From assembly GCA_964531385.1 (NCBI GenBank), contig CAZHGC010000004.1:62001-126000 (forward strand): DNA of 64,000 bases, read 5' to 3'. Source of the stretch: MGBC114079 sp964531385. Its GTDB lineage: Bacteria > Bacillota > Clostridia > Lachnospirales > CAG-274. Both the position numbers and the translations under genes were made by a program. The notes under the pieces are model-generated. The model saw only the letters and a list, made by a program, of their open reading frames with translations. It did no database searches and was not told the origin of the DNA. This document shows positions 1 to 7,389 of the stretch, one piece after another (within the stretch, counting starts at the first letter, position 1; each line of letters begins with the position of its first letter).

Positions 1-49
1 TGTCAACCTCTTGTTCAACATTATTTATATTTTCGAATTGATTATCCAT
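1..49 (-). CDS. 5' end of an unidentified gene (partial)
   Basis: An ATG at 49-47 on the minus strand opens a frame that reads MDNQFENINNVEQEVD and runs off the window. A GGGAGG ribosome binding site lies about seven bases upstream (near 57-62), which supports a real start. It lies 29 bases after the stop of the CobD/HisC-like gene, so it is probably the third gene of the same minus-strand operon. The 16 visible residues are acidic and Asn/Gln-rich and do not identify a family. Confidence 0.6.
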   Translation of the reverse strand, partial: MDNQFENINNVEQEVD

Positions 50-78
50 TTTTTACCCTCCCAAATATTTATATAAAA

Positions 79-1167
79 TTATTCAATTATGTTTTTTAAG
101 AAATTTAAAAGCTTTTGATTTTGCTCCGGCAAGAGAATGCAAAATCTTAAATAACGATTTCCCAAGAATGCAAAATCAGAAGCATCTCGTATTATAATTT
201 TTTGTTTTATGAGCGTTTCGAAAACCTTGCTTGATGTTATATTTTCATTTAAAAGCTTGATGAGTATGAAATTTGATTCGGTTTCGAAAACTTTTATATT
301 TTTAAATTTTTTTAATTCGCCGACAATTCTTTTTCTTTCAGAAGAAATAAGATTTTTTGTTTTTTTGATATATTCATTGTCGTTGAACATAACTTCGCTT
401 GCAACGGAAGCGAAAATATTAACCGACCAAGGGTCTTTTTTTGAATTTATTGAATTTAAAATTTTTGGATTTGAGCAAAGCCCATATCCAAACCTTAGCC
501 CCGGAGTTGCAAAGAATTTTGCTGTTCCGCGGACAATAAAGAGATTGTTATATTTTGGAATTAACGAAACGGAAGAAAAGTTTTTTTCTTCATCGGTAAA
601 TTCGATATATGTTTCGTCGACCATAACATATATATTTTTTTTCAAACAATGATTTAAAAGAGTTTCGAGCTCTGAAGAGTTTACAGCTGTTCCTGTTGGA
701 TTGTTTGGATTGCACAAAACAATTAAATTTGTATCGTTTGGAATGAAGTTTATGAGTTCTGAAACATTAAGTTTGAAATTATTTTCTTCTTTTAAGGGGA
801 ACAAAACTGTTGTTCCGCCGGTTAGCCTTATTTCTCGTTCATATTCTGAATAAGAGGGTGAAACAATTACGGCAAGTTTTGGTGTGATTGATTTTATGAA
901 AAGGCTTATAAGTTCTGTTGCACCGTTTCCGGGGATTATATTTTCAAAATTTACACCGGTGTATTTGCCGACATTTTTTCTTAATGAAATATAATTTACG
1001 TCAGGATAAGCGGAAATACAATCAACATTTTTTATTATGGCATTTTTTATGCTTTGAGATATACCGAGAGGATTTACGTTTCCTCCGAAATTTATAAGTT
1101 CTTCTTTTGGTATGTTGTATTTTCTGCCGATTAGGTCTAAATCGCCGCCATGTATATTTTCTGTCAT
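79..1167 (-). CDS. PLP aminotransferase fold I, CobD/HisC-like
   Basis: A 362-residue class I/II PLP enzyme. The N-terminal HGGD followed by INFGGNVNPLG is the opening seen in L-threonine-O-3-phosphate decarboxylases (CobD) and their histidinol-phosphate aminotransferase (HisC) relatives. NPNNPTG (153-159), the Asp-Glu pair (184-185) and RGTAKFFATPGLRFGYG, with the PLP lysine at about 217, are intact. The 'KFFATPGLR' form resembles CobD more than HisC. No cobalamin or histidine genes are nearby, so the substrate is open: threonine phosphate, histidinol phosphate or an aromatic 2-oxo acid. It is 68 bases downstream of the THUMP methyltransferase gene on the same strand, and an AAAGGAAG site precedes the ATG. 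The family is certain; the reaction is not. Confidence 0.85.
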   Translation of the reverse strand: MTENIHGGDLDLIGRKYNIPKEELINFGGNVNPLGISQSIKNAIIKNVDCISAYPDVNYISLRKNVGKYTGVNFENIIPGNGATELISLFIKSITPKLAVIVSPSYSEYEREIRLTGGTTVLFPLKEENNFKLNVSELINFIPNDTNLIVLCNPNNPTGTAVNSSELETLLNHCLKKNIYVMVDETYIEFTDEEKNFSSVSLIPKYNNLFIVRGTAKFFATPGLRFGYGLCSNPKILNSINSKKDPWSVNIFASVASEVMFNDNEYIKKTKNLISSERKRIVGELKKFKNIKVFETESNFILIKLLNENITSSKVFETLIKQKIIIRDASDFAFLGNRYLRFCILLPEQNQKLLNFLKNIIE

Positions 1168-1235
1168 TTTTGTACGCTTCCTTTACTTAAAAATTGGCTT
1201 AAAATTATTTTTGCAAACTTCAAAAAAAGATTGGT

Positions 1236-2369
1236 TTATTTTGGAGGTCTTTCTCCGAAATATTGGTAATAATCTATTTTAACGTTTCCGTTAAAAAGCT
1301 TTCTTTTTTTGTCGGCTTTTCCTCCGTAAAGCTTTTCGAAGCCTTCGTGAGATGTTATTGCATAGAAAGACCATGTTTTGTTTTTTCTGAAGATTTTTCC
1401 CATGTCTTTGTATAATTCTTCGACTTCTTTTAACTCACCCATTCTTTCGGCATATGGAGGGTTACATATACAAACGCCATAATTTCCGGGCAAAACAACT
1501 TCTTTGAGAGGTTTGTTTTCAAATCTGATGCAATCATCAACGCCTGCCATAACGGCATTATGTTTTGCCATTTCGATTGCTTTTGGGTCTATATCGGAGC
1601 CGAAAATTTCGGGGCGAAAATCAACATTTATTTCGCTATAGGCTTTTTTTCGAGTTTCTTTCCAAAATTGTTTTGGAATGTTTTCCCAATCTTCCGAAAC
1701 GAACTTCCTTGATAAACCGGGTGCTATATTTTTTGCAATCATTGCCGCTTCGATTGGGATTGTTCCGGAGCCACAAGTTGGGTCGAGAAAAAGTCTGTCT
1801 TTTTTCCAAAAGCTTAATTCGATTAGTGCTGCGGCGAGCGTTTCTTTTAAAGGGGCTATGACAGCAGAATCTCTGTAGCCTCTTTTATGAAGAGCCGGAC
1901 CGGTTGTATCGATTGTTAAGGTTACAACATCTTTTAAAATTGAAACTTGTATTTTATAGGTTGCTCCGCTTTTTTCGAACCAATCAACTTTATATTTTTT
2001 CTTTAAGCTTTCGACAATTGCTTTTTCAACGATTGATTGACAATCGGGAACGCTGTATAATTGAGATTTTATTGATTTTCCTGTTACAATGAAATTTCCA
2101 TTTTTGGGAATCCAATCGGACCAATTTATTATTTTTGTTTTTTCGAAAAGCTCATCAAAAGAAAAGGCTTTAAACTGCCCCATAACGAGCAAAATTCTAT
2201 CGGCACTGCGTAAATATATATTTGCTTTTGGAACGGTTTCTTCTGTTCCCGAGAAACAGACCATTCCGTCGCTTACGGAGATGTTTTGAAAGCCCAATTT
2301 TAAAACTTCTCTTTTAACAGTTGCTTCAAGACCGAAAGTTGTCGTTGCTATAAAATTTAACTGTGACAT
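1236..2369 (-). CDS. THUMP-domain class I SAM-dependent RNA methyltransferase (RlmL-N/YpsC type)
   Basis: A 377-residue protein of the COG0116 family, which makes N2-methylguanosine in RNA (23S G2445 for E. coli RlmL). Residues 1 to about 155 form the THUMP RNA-binding domain. The C-terminal half is a Rossmann methyltransferase with the SAM-binding stretch FLDPTCGSGTIPIEAAM and the catalytic motif NPPYAERMG. It is the length of the stand-alone methyltransferase (as in YpsC) and lacks the extra RlmK domain of the E. coli fusion. The ATG is preceded by GAGGT and a good promoter, and the gene diverges from the TetR gene. It probably heads the minus-strand operon that runs off the left edge. Confidence 0.92.
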   Translation of the reverse strand: MSQLNFIATTTFGLEATVKREVLKLGFQNISVSDGMVCFSGTEETVPKANIYLRSADRILLVMGQFKAFSFDELFEKTKIINWSDWIPKNGNFIVTGKSIKSQLYSVPDCQSIVEKAIVESLKKKYKVDWFEKSGATYKIQVSILKDVVTLTIDTTGPALHKRGYRDSAVIAPLKETLAAALIELSFWKKDRLFLDPTCGSGTIPIEAAMIAKNIAPGLSRKFVSEDWENIPKQFWKETRKKAYSEINVDFRPEIFGSDIDPKAIEMAKHNAVMAGVDDCIRFENKPLKEVVLPGNYGVCICNPPYAERMGELKEVEELYKDMGKIFRKNKTWSFYAITSHEGFEKLYGGKADKKRKLFNGNVKIDYYQYFGERPPK

Positions 2370-2401
2370 AACGTACCTCGTAACTTATTATTAATAAAAA
2401 T

Positions 2402-2431
2402 ATTATACCATATATACATATATTTAGTCTA
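2402..2431 (-). promoter_or_regulatory. Sigma-A promoter for the RNA methyltransferase operon
   Basis: On the minus strand, TAGACT (2431-2426) is followed after 18 bases by TATAAT (2407-2402), with a TGG immediately before it (extended -10). The start codon is 33 bases downstream of the -10. Confidence 0.65.
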
Positions 2432-2579
2432 TTAAAAAATTTTGTTACTTTATTTTTATTTATGGTAATGCCGAATTTGTTGAAGTTTTGCGATGATTTT
2501 GGGTTTTGATTTTATTGAGGAGGCAACGAGGGGGCGTTAAAAAAATAATATTTCAGGTGTAAAAAATAAGCATCAATAA

Positions 2580-2608
2580 TTGACTTTTTTGTCTATTTAT
2601 GATAGAAT
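2580..2608 (+). promoter_or_regulatory. Promoter of the TetR gene with possible operator
   Basis: TTGACT (2580-2585), 17 bases, TAGAAT (2603-2608). Just downstream are two palindromes: GAATATTC (2605-2612) overlaps the -10, and ATTATT-C-AATAAT (2619-2631) covers the probable transcription start. Either could be the operator of an autoregulating TetR protein; this is inference. Confidence 0.65.
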
Positions 2609-2651
2609 ATTCCTAATCATTATTCAATAATTACGAAAAGGGAGTATGTTT

Positions 2652-3266
2652 ATGGCAAGGAAACCGAAGTTTGAAGGCGGAACGAAAAACAGAATATTGG
2701 AAGTTGCTTCTCATATGTTCTTTGAAAATGGGTTTGACGGAACAAGTGTGCGTGGAATTATGAGCGAAGTTGGCGGGGAAATTGGTCTTTTCTATTATTA
2801 TTATAAAAGCAAAGATGATTTGTTTACAAATGCTCTCGATAATTTTTTTGAACCTTATCGAAAGGATTTTGCAATTATTGTTGGAGAAGCGAAAGAATCG
2901 CCGTATCGTGCATTTTGGAATTTCTTTGTATATGTGAAAAACGGAGTTAGGGAATTTCGCTCGAAATATGCAAACAATATACACAGAACAGTTAAATGGG
3001 CAATTCGTGAGCAGACTTTGACGGTTATTGAGCCGTATATAGAAGAGATGGTTAATGTTTTTGTTGAATTTGGAGCAAAACCCAAAATGGACGCAAAGAT
3101 GACGGCTGTTTTTTTGGCTCATGGGATTGGCAGCGTTCTTCTTCACGATGAGAAAGAATGGGACGGCGACATAACCGGAGAAGTTCAGAAAGCGGTTAAT
3201 TTGATTATGGGTTTTGATGAAGAGGCGACGAAAAAGATGTTTGAGGTTATTAATGAAAAACAATAA
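2652..3266 (+). CDS. TetR/AcrR family transcriptional regulator
   Basis: A 204-residue one-component regulator. Residues 10-55 form the TetR helix-turn-helix: ILEVASHMFFENGFDGTSV, then the recognition helix and the conserved aromatic run FYYYYKSKDDLF. The C-terminal 150 residues are the ligand-binding helical domain, which is too variable to name a ligand. An upstream in-frame ATG at 2646 lies only one base from the GGGAG site; the ATG at 2652 has seven-base spacing and is preferred. The next genes, two flavodoxin-fold proteins 250 bases downstream on the same strand, are plausible targets. Confidence 0.9.
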   Translation: MARKPKFEGGTKNRILEVASHMFFENGFDGTSVRGIMSEVGGEIGLFYYYYKSKDDLFTNALDNFFEPYRKDFAIIVGEAKESPYRAFWNFFVYVKNGVREFRSKYANNIHRTVKWAIREQTLTVIEPYIEEMVNVFVEFGAKPKMDAKMTAVFLAHGIGSVLLHDEKEWDGDITGEVQKAVNLIMGFDEEATKKMFEVINEKQ

Positions 3267-3516
3267 AATTTATTTTTTGCGAATTGTTTTGCTTTGTGGT
3301 TTTTATGATAGTCGAATTGGGACTTGCAAATAATTTAATAATAAAGAGATGGCGAAAGCTGTTTGAAATTGAAGATTAAAAACAGTTAAATTAATTTTTC
3401 GTAAATTATTGTATTTTTTATGGGGCTTATTTTTATACGATTATAATGGAAAATCAGAAGTTTTTACACTTTAACGGGTGTATTGATTATAAAAAAATGA
3501 AAGGGGTTTTATTTTT

Positions 3517-4032
3517 ATGTCTGAATTGAAGAAAAAAAACGGTAACAAAAGATTTATTGTTTATGACATTCCCAACGATGTTTTGGAAAGCAAAAACGAA
3601 AACGATATTTTATTTTCGGCAAATCCGCTTGTTAAAGGGTGTGTTGGTTGTTTTTCCTGCTGGCTTAAAACACCGTCAAAATGTTCAATAAAGGACAGAT
3701 GTTCCGAAAGTGTTAGAAATCTTGCGAAATGCGATGAATTTGTTGTGATTTCCCCTTGCGTATATGGTGGATATACTCATTCGGTTAAAGCTATTATCGA
3801 GCGTTCAATTGGCTATTTATTACCGTATTTTAGGGTTGTTGACAATGAGATTCATCACAAATTGAGATACAAAAAGAATTTAACAATGAGCGTGTATTTT
3901 TATGGCGAATGCGATGATTTTGACAAGGAAACAGCAAATTTAATTGTTCGTGCAAATGCGATAAATTTTGGTGCTTTACCTAATGTGTATTTTTATAATA
4001 ATGCTGATGAAGTTAAGGAGGCCGTTTTATGA
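3517..4032 (+). CDS. Flavodoxin-fold NADPH-dependent FMN reductase-like protein, N-terminally short
   Basis: A 171-residue protein of the flavodoxin-like FMN reductase/iron-sulfur flavoprotein superfamily. It carries the CVGCFSCWLKTPSKCSIKD cysteine stretch (residues about 47-65) and a following flavodoxin beta strand with SPCVYGGYTHSVKAIIERS. The usual N-terminal phosphate-binding loop ('hGSPRxxSNT') is absent; the protein instead starts with a lysine-rich MSELKKKNGNKRF. It may bind FMN only together with the partner encoded next, with which it overlaps by four bases (ATGA). The leader holds a TACAC/GTGTA inverted repeat (3465-3482), a possible site for the upstream TetR protein. The true redox substrate is unknown. 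Confidence 0.75.
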   Translation: MSELKKKNGNKRFIVYDIPNDVLESKNENDILFSANPLVKGCVGCFSCWLKTPSKCSIKDRCSESVRNLAKCDEFVVISPCVYGGYTHSVKAIIERSIGYLLPYFRVVDNEIHHKLRYKKNLTMSVYFYGECDDFDKETANLIVRANAINFGALPNVYFYNNADEVKEAVL

Positions 4033-4652
4033 TTTTGATTTGCGGAAGTCCACACAAAGACGGGAACTCAAACTACATACTTGAAAAACTTTTTGAACTT
4101 AAAAATAAAGATAAACCGGTTATTTATAACAGTATTTTGGAACCGGAAAAGGCGTTTTCGGCAATGATTGAGGGGATTGAAAAAAATGAACAAATTGTTT
4201 TTTCTTTTCCGCTTTATGCCGATTCGGCACCGGCATATTTTATGAAGTTTTTAAATGATGCAAGGCCGGAAATATTAAAAATAAAGTCTCGTAGCAAAGT
4301 TTACATTTTGGTTAACAACGGTTTTTTTGAATCGTCTCAAAACAGTATAAGCGTTAGAGTTATTAAAAGTTGGTGCGGAAAGTGCGGGATAATTTTTGGC
4401 GGGTCTTTGGCTGTTGGCGGTGGGGGAATGCTTAAAGCAATGCCTATTGATGAGGGACCTTGGAAAAAAACATCGAAATTTTTGATTGAGTTTTTTGATT
4501 GTATTCAAAATGAAGAATTTGCGGGAGAAAATTATATTGCACCGTCAGTTCCTCGTTTTTTGTATAAATTTATGGCGAATATCGGAATGAAGATGGGAGG
4601 TAAAAAAAATGGGCTTACCAATAGTCAAATTAAACAAAATGAAATAGAGTGA
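4029..4652 (+). CDS. NAD(P)H-dependent oxidoreductase, flavodoxin fold
   Basis: A 207-residue protein that begins with the FMN phosphate loop MILICGSPHKDGNSNYI, which the upstream neighbour lacks. A later flavodoxin segment, FSFPLYADSAPAYFMKFL, and a glycine-rich GGSLAVGGGGM follow. The C-terminal 60 residues, with a basic end after MANIGMKMGG, are typical of clostridial members of this group. The gene overlaps the previous one by four bases (ATGA), with AAGGAGG inside the upstream gene, so the two products are translationally coupled and probably work together. A role in quinone, nitro or metal reduction is possible but not shown. Confidence 0.8.
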   Translation: MILICGSPHKDGNSNYILEKLFELKNKDKPVIYNSILEPEKAFSAMIEGIEKNEQIVFSFPLYADSAPAYFMKFLNDARPEILKIKSRSKVYILVNNGFFESSQNSISVRVIKSWCGKCGIIFGGSLAVGGGGMLKAMPIDEGPWKKTSKFLIEFFDCIQNEEFAGENYIAPSVPRFLYKFMANIGMKMGGKKNGLTNSQIKQNEIE

Positions 4653-4703
4653 TTTTTTTAATAAACTTATTATATTTTTCGTCAATGTTTGGGGGTTTTG
4701 AAA

Positions 4704-6223
4704 ATGGGAAATAAAAAAACGGCTGTTGAAGTTTATTTATCTACGGTATTTAAATGGGGGATTATCATACTTGTTTGTGCGTGTATGTCCGGACCGATTA
4801 CATTTAACACAGAAAAAGCATTGGGTATGTATTCGAATGTTCCTTGGAGTGCAACTATTGGACTTGGTGTGATGGATTCTATATTTTTTATAATAGCGAT
4901 AGTTATTGTGAAAACGTCTTTTGATGAATATGGTTTTTTAAAAGAAGGCAGGCTTAAAATTGGTAAAATATTTTCAAGCGTAATTTTGGTTATTCAATGG
5001 AATTATTTACTTTATATGATTCCGACGAGAACTTTTTGGGGATTTTTATTTTTCTTCCTTATTTTAATGGCGTTTTTCTTGGACGTTAAGTTGTTGGTTG
5101 CAAGCGGGGTTGCTTGTGTAGTGTCGTTGTTTTTGGGCTGGTTTATAAGAGGAACGGATCTTTTGCCCGTTAAAGATGAGTTATTTGTGACGGATATTAT
5201 TATATGTTTATGTGCTGTGTTTTTATCTTTGGCGGGGCTTATTATATTTGTTTTCTTTGTTGCACATTTTTTGGTTAATGCAAAAAAAGACGAACTTGAA
5301 AAGAATAATGAACATATTACATCTATACTTATTGCAGTTCAAAAATTGTCGGGGAAATTGCATACTGCGGGTTCGGCTCTTTTTCAAGTTTCTAAAAATG
5401 AAAGAACTTCGGCAAAAAAACTTGCAACAACGAGCGAACAACTTCTTGACGGAAGCAATTTGCTCAGCTCTAAAACAAACGAAAGTATGGCAAATCTCAG
5501 CGAGCTGAACAAATGGGGAAGTGTTGTTGCGGAGAATGTTGAAAAGGTTGAAATGGCTTCTCAAAATCTTTTATCCACATCAGATAAAAATGAAAAGTTA
5601 TTGAATGATTTATCGACAATTAACAAAGAAGTGTTTCAATCAATGAATCTTACGAGCGATGTTACAAAAAAATTGTCGGAGGCGGTTCAAGAAATAGGCG
5701 TTACGTTAAATCTTATCAGCGATATTTCGGATTCGACACATTTATTGTCATTGAATGCAGCTATTGAGGCGGCAAGGGCCGGAGAGGTTGGAAGAGGATT
5801 TGCTGTTGTTGCAACGGAGGTTGGAAATCTTGCAAATAATACGCAAGAGTCTTTGAAAGAGTTCAGAAAAACGTTGCTGAAATTACGTTGCAAGTTGAAG
5901 AAAATTTTGAGAAATTATCAAAACAAAATGAGTATTTTACAAACGTTTTTGAGGGTATGGGCACTATGGTTGAACTTCTTGGTATTTCTGTTGAGGCGAT
6001 TAAAGAAATGGGCGATGCTCACAGGGAAGAAGCTGAAGTTATAAAAGACACCGTTCAAATTAATCAGGATATTGCGGAAAGCATACGATATGAAAACGAG
6101 CAATTTCGCTCTATAAGCAGAATGGCGGAAAATACTGCCGGAGATACGGAGAAAGTTGCCGAACAGGCGAACAGCATAAATGATATGGTTAATGAAATGT
6201 CACAACTTTTGAAAAATGATTGA
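4704..6223 (+). pseudogene. Methyl-accepting chemotaxis-type sensor, interrupted by a frameshift
   Basis: Residues 1 to about 185 contain about six hydrophobic helices. A coiled-coil signalling region follows, with the chemoreceptor hairpin tip LLSLNAAIEAARAGEVGRGF intact. After NTQESLKE, at about 5855-5862, the frame is lost. The downstream frame continues the coiled coil as VQKNVAEITLQVEENFEKLS and then runs to the TGA at 6221-6223 (visible as an ORF from 5888). One missing base in the run aaagagttcag would restore a single protein of about 505 residues. The start ATG at 4704 has GGGGG eight bases upstream. No HAMP domain or methylation pentapeptides were recognised. This is either a recent pseudogene or a base-call or assembly error. 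Confidence 0.85.
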
Positions 6224-6318
6224 TGATTGCTTTTTTTGAAGTTTTGTGATATGGCGAAAAATGCAGAAAAATTATATTGCACAAAATTTATTTTTGTGGT
6301 AAAATTACGTTAATTTTG

Positions 6319-6410
6319 AGCCGCTACCGAGTGGCTGAATGCGAAAGCATTCGTTTGCACATCATTAGGTCTTTGAAGATGTGCGGGCGAATGCTTATTT
6401 TTTTGGAGGT
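6319..6410 (+). promoter_or_regulatory. Structured pnuC leader, candidate riboswitch/attenuator
   Basis: Three hairpins lie directly before the pnuC ribosome binding site. P1 is AGCCGCT-ACCG-AGTGGCT (6319-6336). P2 is GAATGC-GAAA-GCATTC (6337-6352), a GNRA-capped stem. P3 pairs AGCATTCG (6346-6353) with CGAATGCT (6388-6395) around an inner GCACATC/GATGTGC stem (6357-6363/6378-6384). The segment 6347-6352 is shared by P2 and P3, so they exclude each other. P3 ends in TTATTTTTTT, the pattern of an intrinsic terminator, and the GGAGG of pnuC follows at once. This is the layout of a transcriptional riboswitch. No TPP or FMN aptamer consensus is visible; an NAD+ or related ligand is inferred from the gene only. 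Confidence 0.65.
6346..6404 (+). terminator. Regulated intrinsic terminator in the pnuC leader
   Basis: An eight-bp outer stem (6346-6353/6388-6395) and a seven-bp inner stem are followed by a T-rich run (6395-6404). Formation is prevented when the GAAA-capped hairpin 6337-6352 forms, since they share bases. Confidence 0.65.
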
Positions 6411-6414
6411 TATT

Positions 6415-7113
6415 ATGAAAAATTTAAAAAATTTAATTTGCTACTTTTCTAAAATTGAAATTTTGCTTTGGTGCTGTTCATCAATTTTTATTGTTGTGTC
6501 ATTTTGCTTGTTTGACGGAGAAAATTATTTGACGCTTTTGGCATCGATGATTGGTGTTACATCACTTATTTTTAATGCTAAAGGAAATCCCGTTGGGCAA
6601 TTTTTGACAATTTTGTTTAGCTTGGTGTATGGAATTATTTCGTTTACTTTCGATTATTACGGCGAAATGATTACATATCTTGGAATGACGATGCCTATGG
6701 CTGTTGTTGCTTTGATTTCGTGGATTAAAAATCCATATGAGGGGGAAAGCCTTGAAGTTAGAATTAATCATATTACAAAAAAAGAAGTTATATTTATGTG
6801 GGTTTTGGCAATTTTTGTTACAATTGTGTTTTATTTCATATTAAAGGGGTTTGATACCACAAATATAGTTCCGAGTACGGTTTCGGTTACAACGAGTTTT
6901 GTTGCGGTTTATCTTACTTTTAGAAGAAGCCCTTATTATGCGGTTGCTTATGCTGTAAATGATATTGTTTTGATTTTGCTTTGGACTTTGGCAAGCTTGG
7001 TTGATTTTAAATATATTTCTGTTGTTGTTTGCTTTTGTGCTTTTCTTGCAAACGATATATATGGTTTTGTTAATTGGAGAAAAATTGAACAACGGCAAAA
7101 TTTGAAAATTTGA
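6415..7113 (+). CDS. pnuC: PnuC family vitamin transporter (nicotinamide riboside/mononucleotide type)
   Basis: A 232-residue integral membrane protein with about seven hydrophobic helices. The stretch VAVYLTFRRSPYYAVAYAVN-DIVLILLW and the C-terminal FANDIYGF-like LANDIYGFVNWRKIEQ are typical of PnuC. PnuC proteins carry nicotinamide riboside by facilitated diffusion; close paralogues carry thiamine (PnuT) or riboflavin (PnuX). The lack of a TPP or FMN riboswitch upstream favours the nicotinamide branch. The long frame that opens upstream at 6277 passes through the terminator hairpin. The ATG at 6415 has GGAGG five bases upstream and gives the family-length protein. Confidence 0.85.
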   Translation: MKNLKNLICYFSKIEILLWCCSSIFIVVSFCLFDGENYLTLLASMIGVTSLIFNAKGNPVGQFLTILFSLVYGIISFTFDYYGEMITYLGMTMPMAVVALISWIKNPYEGESLEVRINHITKKEVIFMWVLAIFVTIVFYFILKGFDTTNIVPSTVSVTTSFVAVYLTFRRSPYYAVAYAVNDIVLILLWTLASLVDFKYISVVVCFCAFLANDIYGFVNWRKIEQRQNLKI

Positions 7114-7186
7114 ATTGTTTTTTTGATTTTGAGGAAGATAAAATTTGATGTTTACGAAAAAATAAACAAAAATAGATGTATTTATG

Positions 7187-7214
7187 TTGAAAAATATTAA
7201 ATATGTGATATAAT
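7187..7214 (+). promoter_or_regulatory. Promoter of the aconitase-family gene
   Basis: TTGAAA (7187-7192), 16 bases, TATAAT (7209-7214). The 5' untranslated region is about 170 bases and contains one modest hairpin, GACCGTT...AACGGTT, around 7270-7304. Confidence 0.6.
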
Positions 7215-7389
7215 TAAATTAGCTGTGTGTGTAATTTTTTATTGATTATTTTAATTGGTGTTGTGTGGTTGACCGTTTTATCGATTGTGTTGTTGCAACG
7301 GTTAGGTAAAGTTTTTGGCACTGTTAAAATTACAATGATTTAATTACCAGACAAACAATAATTTTACATTACAGACGGAGGAAAATTTC

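Noticed and set aside
6277..6414. N-terminal extension of pnuC
   Set aside because: The frame runs through the leader hairpins and terminator; the ATG at 6415 has GGAGG at proper distance.
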